Source: Paenibacillus timonensis
GTDB lineage: Bacteria; Bacillota; Bacilli; Paenibacillales; Paenibacillaceae
Length of the DNA: 64,000 bases
Direction of reading: 5' to 3'
NCBI RefSeq assembly: GCF_009725205.1
Contig: NZ_WNZY01000007.1
Location: forward strand, 62,001 to 126,000
How positions within the stretch are numbered: the stretch's first letter is position 1; every line of letters starts with the position of its first letter. A program made the translations under genes and the position numbers. Of this stretch, positions 9,219-17,734 are shown in pieces. The notes beneath the pieces were generated by a model. The model was not told the DNA's origin. It worked only from the letters and a program-made list of their open reading frames with translations, and ran no database searches.

Positions 9219-10550
9219 ATGTCCAATCATAAAACTACGTCCATTGTGTTGATTTCGCTGCTCCTGCTGTTAGGACTCGCAGGCTGCACAGGGGATAAGA
9301 CAGCGGGCGGCGGCACGACGGAAGGCCAAGCGGCATCGGCAGCGGGCGAGCAGGTGACGATTCAATTTATGCATCTGTGGCCCGTGGGCGCTTCTCCGCA
9401 GCAAAATAAGCTGGTGAATGAAATCATCGACCAGTATCATTCCGAACATCCGAATGTAACGATTCAACAGGAAGTGATGGAGAACGAGCAATATAAGAAT
9501 AAATTGAAAATTTTGTCCGCCGCGAACGAGCTTCCCGACGTAGGCGTCACTTGGGCTGCCGGCTTCATGGATCCTTACGTGAAAGGCGACCTGTTCGCTC
9601 CGCTGGACGATTTGCTGGACCGTGGTTTAAAGGATCAATTCGTTCCGGGCGCAACCGACGCTTACGCGGTACAAGGGAGAACCTACGGCTTGCCGATCGA
9701 GCTGAACATTTCGCCGATATATTATAATAAAGCCATTTTTAAAGAATACCATTTGGAAGTGCCGCAAACCTACGATCAATTTTTGAACGTGGTCCGTACG
9801 CTGAACAGCAAAGGAGTAACCCCCGTCGCACTGGGGAACAGAGACCGCTGGACGGGATCGATTTGGTATATGTACCTGGCTGACCGCCTCGGCGGACCGG
9901 AAACGTTGAAGAAGGCGATCGACCGTTCCGGCACCTTCGAGGATCCGGCGTTGATTCAAGCGGCTGCCGAAATTCAAAGGCTGGTGGATATGAACGCGTT
10001 TAACAAAGGTTTCAACGGTTTGTCCAATGAAGAAGGCAAATCCGTGTTTATGCGTGAACAAGCGGCCATGTTCCTGGCGGGCACTTGGGAGGTTCCTAAC
10101 TTCACGAGCAACCCGGACGTGCCCCAGGAGTTCAAAGACAAAGTCGGCTTCTTTAAATTTCCGACCTTCGCTGGCGGCAAAGGCGACATAAATAGCTGGG
10201 TAGGCGGGCCTGGCGTTGGCCTATTCGTCGCAGAAAACTCTAAAGTCAAAGACGAAGCGAAGCAATTCGTGGAGTATTTCATCAGCAAGTGGGGTGCCGA
10301 GTCGGTTAGCACGGCAGGGGTTATTCCGGCGACGAAGGTGGACACGTCGTCCTCGGACTTGCCGCAGCTCTACATCGATTTACTGGATGAGTTGAACCAC
10401 GCCAGCAACCTGACGCTGTTTGCCGACGTGCAAATGAAATGGAACGCGGCGCAAACACACCTGAACATGATTCAGGCTCTGTTCGGCAAAGCGGTGACAC
10501 CGGAACAATTCGTGAAAGAGCACGAAGCCGCGCTGCAGCAAGGCGATTAA
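9219..10550 (+). CDS. ABC transporter extracellular solute-binding lipoprotein (sugar type)
   Basis: Family 1 solute-binding protein of 443 residues. Signal peptide with lipobox LAGC (Cys23), then a Gly/Ala/Thr-rich linker and a periplasmic-binding fold (TIQFMHLWPVG start, RTYGLPIELNISPIYYNK, LAGTWEVPNF). Would capture sugars or oligosaccharides at the outer membrane face. No permease or ATPase gene follows: a terminator comes immediately after and the next gene runs the other way. It may therefore share a remote permease or act as co-sensor for the upstream kinase. Confidence 0.9.
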   Translation: MSNHKTTSIVLISLLLLLGLAGCTGDKTAGGGTTEGQAASAAGEQVTIQFMHLWPVGASPQQNKLVNEIIDQYHSEHPNVTIQQEVMENEQYKNKLKILSAANELPDVGVTWAAGFMDPYVKGDLFAPLDDLLDRGLKDQFVPGATDAYAVQGRTYGLPIELNISPIYYNKAIFKEYHLEVPQTYDQFLNVVRTLNSKGVTPVALGNRDRWTGSIWYMYLADRLGGPETLKKAIDRSGTFEDPALIQAAAEIQRLVDMNAFNKGFNGLSNEEGKSVFMREQAAMFLAGTWEVPNFTSNPDVPQEFKDKVGFFKFPTFAGGKGDINSWVGGPGVGLFVAENSKVKDEAKQFVEYFISKWGAESVSTAGVIPATKVDTSSSDLPQLYIDLLDELNHASNLTLFADVQMKWNAAQTHLNMIQALFGKAVTPEQFVKEHEAALQQGD

Positions 10551-10566
10551 TCGCGTCGCAAAACAA

Positions 10567-10596
10567 GAACCTTCCGCTTCATTTCGCGGAAGGTTC
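10567..10596. terminator. bidirectional terminator hairpin
   Basis: Perfect 11-bp stem (10567-10577 with 10586-10596) with an 8-base loop between two convergent genes. The flanking T tract is short on the plus side (TTT) and TTGTTTT on the minus side. Confidence 0.7.
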
Positions 10597-10603
10597 TTTG
10601 GTG

Positions 10604-11527
10604 TTATCCGACGTATTGGGATATGGAGATCAGGGCTGTCATCGTGATAATGTTTAGCAGCGTGGAGATCAGTACGGTTTGTGAGGCGAAATCCGGTTCA
10701 TTGTCGTATTCTTCAGCAAGAATCGTGCTGTTCACGCCGGTAGGCATGCCGGAAGCGATCAGCAGGGCTTGAGCTGGGATTCCCTTAAGGCCAAGCGCCC
10801 AGACCAACGCGAACCCGATGGCCGGTCCGATCAGCAGGCGCAGGGCTACGCTGACGTAAACATCGATTCGGTCGAGACGCAGTGGATATTTGATGATTTG
10901 AGCGCCTAGCGTCAGCAAAGCGATGGCAACCATCGAGTCGGCGATATAACCTAGCGGTTTTGCTACGAAATAAGGAAGCGGCCACTTGAGCATGTGCAGC
11001 GCCATCCCTAACACCAAGGCGTAAGGCACGGGCATCTTCAGAAATCCGATCAGGGCAGCTTTCAGCGTGCCGCCGGATTTAGCCCGCGAAACGGACATCA
11101 CTCCGTAAGTGAACGTGACTAAGCTCTGAAAGGTCATGACCAGCGCTTGAACCGAGGCGGCCAACGGATCTCCCTTAAAGGCTAATTGATTGATCGGCAG
11201 TCCATAATTGCCGGAGTTGTCGAGGATCAGACTGTTGGTGAAGGCGGCCCGCATGCCCGGTCCAAACTTCAGGCGCCGGCTGACGAACAAGCTGACCCCA
11301 TAGAGCAGCAGGACGTACAAAACGTAAAATCCCGTAACGCTGCCCAGCAGTTCCGCCGACATTTCCGATTCGTACATGCTGACGAATACGACCGCGGGCG
11401 TCACGAAGTAGAAATTGATCTTGGCCAGTGTGTACAAATCAAGCTTAAAGGCGCGCTGCATGAGTGCGCCTAGTCCAATCAAAACAAAAATGGGCAAAAC
11501 GACGTCCAAAATAATATCGCCGATCAT
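10604..11527 (-). CDS. AEC-family transporter (auxin efflux carrier type)
   Basis: Integral membrane protein of 307 residues with about ten hydrophobic segments in two five-helix halves, typical of the bacterial AEC (auxin efflux carrier/malate permease) family. The first half carries the LILDNSGNYGLPI motif and the second GMPTGVNSTILAEEY, each near the helix break of its repeat. Substrates in this family are carboxylates, amino acids or auxin-like compounds; none can be assigned. Single gene, converging on the solute-binding protein gene. Confidence 0.88.
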   Translation of the reverse strand: MIGDIILDVVLPIFVLIGLGALMQRAFKLDLYTLAKINFYFVTPAVVFVSMYESEMSAELLGSVTGFYVLYVLLLYGVSLFVSRRLKFGPGMRAAFTNSLILDNSGNYGLPINQLAFKGDPLAASVQALVMTFQSLVTFTYGVMSVSRAKSGGTLKAALIGFLKMPVPYALVLGMALHMLKWPLPYFVAKPLGYIADSMVAIALLTLGAQIIKYPLRLDRIDVYVSVALRLLIGPAIGFALVWALGLKGIPAQALLIASGMPTGVNSTILAEEYDNEPDFASQTVLISTLLNIITMTALISISQYVG

Positions 11528-11725
11528 CTCTTGTTGTTCACTTCTTTCTCATTCGCATATATGGATACCCGCAGGCAGGCAGTCGCTTGTTATTATATCA
11601 CGTCCGCCGAAGCATTGAAGACGCAAAATGCCGAAGCAACCAGGTGTGTTACAATGCATAACAGGATGAAGCGAGACTCGTGAAGATACAATCATTGAAT
11701 GAAGTACAGAAAAGGAGCGAAAGCC

Positions 11726-12586
11726 ATGAAAAAAACCTCAAAGCAAGATCATCTCGTCCTTGGCGATGTGGAGCGGATGATTAACCTGGAGAGGGAACTG
11801 ACTCAATTCAATCATGAGCGTTCCTTGTATTTGGCGGAATCCCGCCTGACGGTAACACAAACCGGTGAGACGACGCTGCTGACGGACGAGCTGTCCCCGC
11901 AGTCGAGCTATTATAATCGGGTGATCGGCTTTGGACCGTCGGATTTGGAGCGGCTATCCGCAATCCTCGAACATTATGCGGCGGCAGGCATCGACCCATG
12001 CTTTGATATGAGCCCAGACCGGCAAACCAGCGAGGTGGCGGAGGCTTTGGCAATGCAGGGGTTCATACCGAGGCTGCAGCTCGCTTTTCTCAAGCATGAA
12101 CGCTTTGGGGAAGACTTGGAGGTAGGTCAAACGGGAAGGCCGCCCTCCCGCGCAGAAATCGAAATCTCCCGCGTCTCTGACGAGCACGAGGCTGTTTCTT
12201 TTATCCGATTGATTGAGCTGTCGCGTGGCGGTGATGGTACCGAGCTGGATGAGGTAAGGGTACAGTCGAAAAGTCGCTATTTTTACCGGGACGATTTTCA
12301 GAATTTCGTCGCCTACGTCGGCGGAGAGCCTGCAGGGATGGGATCTTTATTTATTCGCGGCGATACCGGGTATTTAGCCAACGACTTTACCTTCCCGGAT
12401 CATCGGAGCAGAGGCGTGCAAACGGCATTGATCCATCACCGGCTGCGAATGGCGTCGGAACGAGGACTGAATCGGGTTTATACCGATGTCGAGTTTGCTA
12501 CGGCCAGCCATGGGAACATGTTGAAATGCGGATTTGAGCTTGTATATATGAACTCGTTCTGGATGAAATCGGCGCTGCCGCATTAA
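11726..12586 (+). CDS. GNAT-family N-acetyltransferase
   Basis: 286-residue acetyltransferase. I place the start at ATG 11726 because AAAAGGAG lies 8 bp upstream; an in-frame ATG at 11699 has no ribosome site. The N-terminal half is a degenerate GNAT fold. The C-terminal half has the acetyl-CoA loop in HRSRGVQTALIHHRLRMA, followed by the usual DVEFATASHGNMLKCGFELVY end strand. Cytosolic; acceptor unknown. Transcribed alone, ending in a terminator shared with the convergent thrE pair. Confidence 0.85.
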   Translation: MKKTSKQDHLVLGDVERMINLERELTQFNHERSLYLAESRLTVTQTGETTLLTDELSPQSSYYNRVIGFGPSDLERLSAILEHYAAAGIDPCFDMSPDRQTSEVAEALAMQGFIPRLQLAFLKHERFGEDLEVGQTGRPPSRAEIEISRVSDEHEAVSFIRLIELSRGGDGTELDEVRVQSKSRYFYRDDFQNFVAYVGGEPAGMGSLFIRGDTGYLANDFTFPDHRSRGVQTALIHHRLRMASERGLNRVYTDVEFATASHGNMLKCGFELVYMNSFWMKSALPH

Positions 12587-12603
12587 GCGGTCGGCGCCGA
12601 TTT
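12566..12603. terminator. terminator between GNAT and thrE genes
   Basis: 10-bp inverted repeat AAATCGGCGC/GCGCCGATTT (12566-12575 and 12594-12603) overlapping the last GNAT codons and followed by CTTATTTG. Usable by both convergent units. Confidence 0.55.
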
Positions 12604-12604
12604 C

Positions 12605-13063
12605 TTATTTGTCCACCCGCTTGCGCAGACGCCGCCGCGGAACACGACGAATCAGGAGCTGGCCCAGCACTTCGGACAAAACGAGACCGATTGCGATCGA
12701 ACCGGATAGAAGAAAAGCTTTAGCGGCGAGCTCGACAGCCAAGTCGTATTGGTTCTCCACGAATCGACGCATGGCGTCATACGCCAGACCGCCGGGGACC
12801 AATGGAATGATGCCGGCCACACTAAAGATAATGACGGGTTTCTTGTAGATCCGGGCAAACAGCTGGCTTAGGGCACCAACCAGAAAAGTCGCAGCAACGG
12901 TCGCAAATACGCCTCCCATCTGCGACTCCAGCAGGATGTAGACCATCCAGCCGACCATACCGGACAGGCCGCATTGAAGCAACGTACGTTTCGGGGCATT
13001 AAAGAGGATGCCAAAGGCTCCTGAAGCAATGAAGCTGGCAAGCAGATGAACGAATAGATACAT
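12605..13063 (-). CDS. threonine/serine exporter, small C-terminal ThrE subunit
   Basis: 152-residue membrane protein with four to five helices, matching the second half (ThrE_2/DUF3815) of threonine/serine exporters. The VAGIIPLVPGGLAYDAMR segment corresponds to the conserved Pro-Gly motif of the family. In corynebacterial ThrE both halves are fused; here, as in many Firmicutes, they are separate genes. It begins 29 bp after the larger subunit and is presumably co-transcribed. The basic tail (RRVPRRRLRKRVDK) is cytoplasmic by the positive-inside rule. Confidence 0.85.
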   Translation of the reverse strand: MYLFVHLLASFIASGAFGILFNAPKRTLLQCGLSGMVGWMVYILLESQMGGVFATVAATFLVGALSQLFARIYKKPVIIFSVAGIIPLVPGGLAYDAMRRFVENQYDLAVELAAKAFLLSGSIAIGLVLSEVLGQLLIRRVPRRRLRKRVDK

Positions 13064-13092
13064 GGGATCGCTTCGTCTCCTTCTGGCTCTAG

Positions 13093-13851
13093 TTATATCA
13101 CGGTAAATACGACGGCGATCCCGGCTCCGATGGCAAAGGCGGTGAGAAAGGCTTCCGCCCCGCGCGACAACCCGGATACGAGATGACCTGCCATCAAGTC
13201 CCTGACCGCATTCGTAATCAGAAGACCCGGCACCAGGGGCATCACGGAACCGATAATGATCTTATCCAGCTCCCGGCCCAAGCTGATTTGCACGAAACCT
13301 AAAGCGAGCAGCCCGATCAGCAGCGCCGCAGTAAATTCAGCGAAGAATTTCACCTTCACCAGCCGGTGGAAAAGCAAGTATGCGGCAAACCCCAAGCCGC
13401 CGCACATCAAGCCGGGCAAAAAATCGGTTAATGACCCGCGGAACATCAGCGTGAAGCAGCCGCTCGACAAGGCTGCAGCCGCGATTTGCAGCGGCATCGG
13501 ATAAGCGTGCTTCACCGTCTCGATCCCGAGCAGCAAGGCATACGCCTCGGCGGCCGTCAAATTTCCGCTGCCCAGCTTCCGGGAAATATCGTTCACCGCG
13601 GATACCTTCTGCAGATCGGTTGTCCGCTCCACGATACGGATCAACTTGGCTGATTCTGCCTCGCCCGATTGAAAGACGATCCCCGTCGGCGTCACATAAC
13701 TATGCGAGCCGGAGAGCCCCAGCGCATCGGCCATTCGGGTCATCGTATCTTCCACACGGTACGTTTCCGCACCGCTTTGCAGCATGATTTTTCCCGCCAA
13801 AAGGCATACCCGTACAGGCTCCTCTCCTTGGAACGCAGCCGCGCTGTCCAT
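13093..13851 (-). CDS. threonine/serine exporter, large N-terminal ThrE subunit
   Basis: ThrE/DUF1212 family protein of 252 residues. A soluble N-terminal domain (about residues 1-115, with MLQSGAETYRVEDTM and TPTGIVF motifs) precedes five membrane helices including IIGSVMPLVPGLLITNAVRD. Start taken at ATG 13851 because AAAGGGTGA lies 8 bp upstream; a GTG three codons earlier is less well placed. Forms a putative two-part amino-acid exporter with the next gene. Divergent from the diguanylate cyclase, whose control region contains inverted Spo0A boxes. Confidence 0.85.
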   Translation of the reverse strand: MDSAAAFQGEEPVRVCLLAGKIMLQSGAETYRVEDTMTRMADALGLSGSHSYVTPTGIVFQSGEAESAKLIRIVERTTDLQKVSAVNDISRKLGSGNLTAAEAYALLLGIETVKHAYPMPLQIAAAALSSGCFTLMFRGSLTDFLPGLMCGGLGFAAYLLFHRLVKVKFFAEFTAALLIGLLALGFVQISLGRELDKIIIGSVMPLVPGLLITNAVRDLMAGHLVSGLSRGAEAFLTAFAIGAGIAVVFTVI

Positions 13852-13925
13852 CACCGTCACCCTTTCATGAATCTGACGCCATTATATCACGTTGGGAAGG
13901 GCAGAGAAATCGATTCGACAGGACG

Positions 13926-13954
13926 TTCGACATAACATGTCACAATATGTCGAA
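13926..13954. promoter_or_regulatory. inverted pair of Spo0A-box sequences upstream of the diguanylate cyclase
   Basis: Perfect 9-bp inverted repeat TTCGACATA (13926-13934) and TATGTCGAA (13946-13954) with an 11-bp spacer. Each arm contains TGTCGAA, the core of the Spo0A box. Located 98-127 bp upstream of the GGDEF gene start. The spacer starts ACATGT; together with the preceding ATA this gives ATAACATGT, a string also present beside the Spo0A-like box of the peptide gene near 32760. Motif match only. Confidence 0.5.
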
Positions 13955-14052
13955 TATAATCGAAAATTAGCAAAAATATCTTATTTTTGCCCTTCTAATA
14001 TGTTATGCTAGCACTACTTACCATTGCACCATACATCAGAGAGGGACATTCG

Positions 14053-15171
14053 ATGCTGCAAAGCTTATTCAACAATTTTACGCTGCTAACGACGGTGATC
14101 TTTTTTGGATATATGATCAAGAACAAAATGCCCGACCGCCTGGAGACGGCGCTGTGTATTCGAATTCTTCTGGGCAGCTCGCTGGGATTGCTGGGCGTGG
14201 TGCTGATGTATTACAACTTCCCAATCTCCGGGCATGCCGTAGCCGATTTCAGACAACTGCCAATCTTGATATCAGTCTACATGGGAGGGGGGATTTCGGG
14301 CGTCATCACCACCTTATTTATCGCGATCTATCGTTTGCTGTTCCTGTATGGTTTAGGGATGCATTCCGTGATTGCCGCGATCAATGCGCCCGTGACGTTT
14401 CTGATCGGACTCATGTTCCTGCGCGGGCGGAAAACGACGATGGAGCGCCTGATCCTCACTTTAGCTCTAAGCGCTTCGAGTACCGTGATCGTAATTTCGA
14501 TTCTAAGCAATGGACTTCCATTCAAGGCGATTGGGCTCTATTTTCCTCTGTTCATACTTGCTGGGATGTTTACGTTTTCCATGCTTCGTTATTTGCGCAA
14601 TAAGGACGATTCCATACGCATGATGAGGGAAGCGGCGAACCGCGATTTTTTGACCAGTCTATACAATTCCCGCGCGTTCGAAGTGAAAATGGAGCATAAG
14701 ATCGCCGCCGCTCAGCGCGACAAAATTCCGTTCACTCTGCTCTTCGTCGACATCGACCATTTCAAGCAGGTTAACGATAGGTACGGCCACCTGGCAGGTG
14801 ACGCGGTCCTGCTGCAGATCGCCGATGTCATGAGGGAAACGTTCCGGCCAGGCGATCACATTGCTCGTAAGGGCGGAGAGGAGTTCGTGATCCTGGTCGA
14901 TCGTTGCGATGCCGAACAGATTAAGATGATTGCCGAGCGCTTGCGCAGTAACGTGGAGAACCACGTTTTCCTTCTACCGGATGGAGGCGAGCTTAGGCTG
15001 ACCATTTCGGCGGGGAGTGCGACGTACCCCAACGAACATGAGGAGGAGCTGATCGTCAAGGCGGATCAGGCGCTCTATCAAGCGAAGGAAGCGGGCCGAA
15101 ACCGAGTGTATCGTGCCGCGGACCTGTTCTATGAAGAGACGATTCAAAAAAGCATCTACCGTTTTCCGTGA
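14053..15171 (+). CDS. membrane diguanylate cyclase (5TM-LYT sensor plus GGDEF)
   Basis: 372 residues. Five to six N-terminal membrane helices (residues 1-190) form a 5TMR-LYT-type sensor, with the GGGISGVITTLFIAIYRL motif of LytS/5TM proteins. A GGDEF domain follows (about 205-365): the signature is GGEEF in RKGGEEFVIL, and metal/substrate residues are in FVDIDHFKQVND. It should make c-di-GMP from two GTP. I chose ATG 14053 (AGAGAGGGAC upstream) over ATG 14005, which overlaps a -10-like sequence. A chemoreceptor follows 27 bp later, possibly co-transcribed. Confidence 0.9.
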   Translation: MLQSLFNNFTLLTTVIFFGYMIKNKMPDRLETALCIRILLGSSLGLLGVVLMYYNFPISGHAVADFRQLPILISVYMGGGISGVITTLFIAIYRLLFLYGLGMHSVIAAINAPVTFLIGLMFLRGRKTTMERLILTLALSASSTVIVISILSNGLPFKAIGLYFPLFILAGMFTFSMLRYLRNKDDSIRMMREAANRDFLTSLYNSRAFEVKMEHKIAAAQRDKIPFTLLFVDIDHFKQVNDRYGHLAGDAVLLQIADVMRETFRPGDHIARKGGEEFVILVDRCDAEQIKMIAERLRSNVENHVFLLPDGGELRLTISAGSATYPNEHEEELIVKADQALYQAKEAGRNRVYRAADLFYEETIQKSIYRFP

Positions 15172-15198
15172 GGGTAAACATTATTAGGGAGGACTATC

Positions 15199-17178
15199 AT
15201 GCTTCGTAAATTTTCATTTTCCATTCGTCAAAAGCTTATTTTTTCGTTTGCCGCTGTTTTGCTGATTCCCAGCCTGATTATCGCCGGTACGACCTATTTG
15301 ACGGCGAGCAACGGGATTGAAGCGCAACTGATGTCCAGTGCGCAAGAGAGTGTGGACACCGCGGATTCGGTGATTACAAGCAACTTTGAGAACATGACGT
15401 CCGATCTGGATTATTTTGCCGGCCAATTGGACACGCCTACAGTCGATGCGGAGTTAGCGTCGGGGGGAACGGCGGTGAAAAACCGACTGAACCAATACCT
15501 GGCCTTACATAAGGATGTGTTAAATATTTATGTCGGCACAAGTAAAGGGGGAACATTGCTTGGGGTGGACCAGGAACTGCCGCCTGACTTCGACCCGAGA
15601 GTACGGGATTGGTATGTGCAGGCGCTGAAGACTCCCAATGCGGTCGTTTCCCCGGTTTATTTGTCCGTTGACGGAAGTCCGGTCGTATCCATTTCTAAGA
15701 TACTTAAGGATGGAAAGGGAGTCATTGCCCTCGACTTGAACTTATCCGGCATTTCGAAAATGACGAACATGAAAGTGGGAGAAGAGGGATATATCCTGAT
15801 TCTCGACAATACCAAGAAGACGGTCGTAAATCCGGCAGGCGGCGTCGGCGAAGAGGCGAAAGACAGTTACGTGTCCCAGATGTTTGCGGAGGACGGAGGA
15901 ACGTTTGATTACGTCATGAACGGCCAGAAATATAAGATGGCGATCCACAAGAATGAATTAACCGGTTGGCGGATCGGTGGGACGATGAGTCAAAGCGAGG
16001 TGTCGCGCGAAACGGTGAAAATCCGCAATACCGCGATCTTTGTTGTATTGCTGTCGATAGCTGGAGGAGCCATTCTAATCATCTTTAATATCCGTTCGAT
16101 CCTCGTTCCGATCCGCAGATTAAAGCGAGCTACCGCGATCCTCGGTCAAGGCGATCTAACGGAGAAGCTGGATGGCTTCAAGCGCGATGAAATCGGCGAA
16201 CTGGCCGCTAATTTCCAGCTGATGGTCGATAATTTGCGAGTGATGATCGAAGGGGTTCGAGAAATGACCGAGAATGTCTCGGCATCGGCCGAGCAGCTAT
16301 CCGCCGGATCCGAACAGACGACGAAAGCGATCGAACACGTGACGGTGGCCATCCAGGATGTTGCTGTCGGTAGCGAGCAGCAGCTGAACAGTGTGGAAAG
16401 CGGTGCAGCCAGCGTGGATGCGATGGCCCGGCAAGTGGAATACGTTTCCGGCAACATGCAACTCATTACCCGGACGATGTCGGGGACGGCGGACTCCGCC
16501 CAGCAAGGTACAGAACTGGTGGCTGGCGCTGAAGAGAAGATCCGCGGTGTCGAAGAGACGGTTGCGGAGTTGGCATCCGTGATCCGTTCGCTGCATCAGC
16601 GTGCAGAGCAAATCGGCGGCATTGCCGCATTGATGGCAGGGGTCGCTCAGAAGACGAACATGTTGTCGTTGAACGCGGCGATCGAGGCGTCCCGAGCCGG
16701 CGAGGAAGGGCGCGGATTCGCGGTAGTTGCCGGCGAGATTCGGAAGCTGGCCGAGGGCTCTGGGCAATCCGCAGACCAAATCCGCGATTTAATCGCTCAG
16801 ATCCGGGGAGAAATGAATCGGGCGGCGACCACGATGGAAGACGTTCAGTCCAAAGTGTCGGAAGGTAGGGAGGCCGTTGATTTATCCGGTCAATCGTTTG
16901 TTGCCATTAGCCGTTCGGTCGTGGAAGCGGCGGGAGCGATTGAAACGGCTGCCGGGACCATGCAGGACGTGACAGAAGAAACCGGAACGGCACGAGAGGC
17001 GATCGAACGAATTCGCCAGCTCTCCGAGGAGACGGCCGGCAACACGCAAACGATATCGGCCGCAGCGGAGGAACAGCTTGCTTCCGTGGAAGAGATCGCT
17101 TCGTCCTCGGCCGATTTAAGCCGGCTGGCTGAGCAACTGCAAACCCTGGTTGGTAAGTTTAAAGTGTATAAGGACTAA
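15199..17178 (+). CDS. methyl-accepting chemotaxis protein with dCache sensor
   Basis: Transmembrane chemoreceptor, 659 residues. Helix 1 (about 12-32), an extracellular dCache_1 sensor (35-280, with the [12 protein letters not shown] and [17 protein letters not shown] motifs), helix 2 (about 283-303), HAMP, and a long coiled-coil signalling domain. The hairpin tip is the conserved [20 protein letters not shown] region. RBS GGGAGGACT lies 5 bp from ATG. Probable partner of CheA/CheW located elsewhere. Follows the diguanylate cyclase by 27 bp, suggesting shared control of motility and c-di-GMP. Confidence 0.93.
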   Translation: MLRKFSFSIRQKLIFSFAAVLLIPSLIIAGTTYLTASNGIEAQLMSSAQESVDTADSVITSNFENMTSDLDYFAGQLDTPTVDAELASGGTAVKNRLNQYLALHKDVLNIYVGTSKGGTLLGVDQELPPDFDPRVRDWYVQALKTPNAVVSPVYLSVDGSPVVSISKILKDGKGVIALDLNLSGISKMTNMKVGEEGYILILDNTKKTVVNPAGGVGEEAKDSYVSQMFAEDGGTFDYVMNGQKYKMAIHKNELTGWRIGGTMSQSEVSRETVKIRNTAIFVVLLSIAGGAILIIFNIRSILVPIRRLKRATAILGQGDLTEKLDGFKRDEIGELAANFQLMVDNLRVMIEGVREMTENVSASAEQLSAGSEQTTKAIEHVTVAIQDVAVGSEQQLNSVESGAASVDAMARQVEYVSGNMQLITRTMSGTADSAQQGTELVAGAEEKIRGVEETVAELASVIRSLHQRAEQIGGIAALMAGVAQKTNMLSLNAAIEASRAGEEGRGFAVVAGEIRKLAEGSGQSADQIRDLIAQIRGEMNRAATTMEDVQSKVSEGREAVDLSGQSFVAISRSVVEAAGAIETAAGTMQDVTEETGTAREAIERIRQLSEETAGNTQTISAAAEEQLASVEEIASSSADLSRLAEQLQTLVGKFKVYKD

Positions 17179-17194
17179 TGGTTTTCAATTTGAA

Positions 17195-17234
17195 AAGCCT
17201 TCCGCGCAATCGGGCGCGGGAGGCTTCTTTTTTT
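17195..17234 (+). terminator. terminator after chemoreceptor
   Basis: GC-rich 13-bp stem (17195-17207 with 17214-17226, one mismatch) followed by C and seven T. Confidence 0.85.
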
Positions 17235-17243
17235 CGTAAGGAT

Positions 17244-17543
17244 CTATTCGGTTTCGTCACCGTCAAAACCGTTGAGCAAATCGGTACCGTGCATGACATC
17301 CGGATCGGGAGCGACAGGATCAATGGGACTGTCTTTCTGGATCACGTCCGCATCCGGCACATCGGGAAGCGGAGCCTCTTGTCCTACTGCCGCGGTCTCT
17401 TCCTCACTGATTCCTTGAGCGACCCGTGTATCGTGAGGCAGCAGATCATCGCTGGGGATGTCGTTCTCGGGGCGATACTCCTTAAGTAGCTCGTACCGCT
17501 CATATTCGAAGTCGGCAGAGGTTCTGTCATCTAATACGTCCAT
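17244..17543 (-). CDS. hypothetical acidic protein
   Basis: 99 residues from ATG 17543, which has AGGAAAGGAGACC about 8 bp upstream; the longer frame to 17582 lacks a ribosome site. Strongly acidic, Asp/Glu/Pro-rich, no membrane segment, no cysteine and probably disordered. The N-terminal third (DRTSADFEYERYELLKEY) could form a helix. I recognise no domain. It stands alone between two plus-strand units. Confidence 0.55.
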   Translation of the reverse strand: MDVLDDRTSADFEYERYELLKEYRPENDIPSDDLLPHDTRVAQGISEEETAAVGQEAPLPDVPDADVIQKDSPIDPVAPDPDVMHGTDLLNGFDGDETE

Positions 17544-17734
17544 GACGAACGGTCTCCTTTCCTGGAAATTGCGAATCTCCAAAAGTGTACCCCAAAAAAA
17601 ACCTCGGAATTCGACTGTAAAAGATTATACAGAGGAAGAAATTTCCGATATTATAACTGTGTGATAAATATCATAGTTGGTTGTTGGAGAATTTGTCGGG
17701 CTGTTCAGGAACTAAAGGATAAGGGGAGAGTCGA

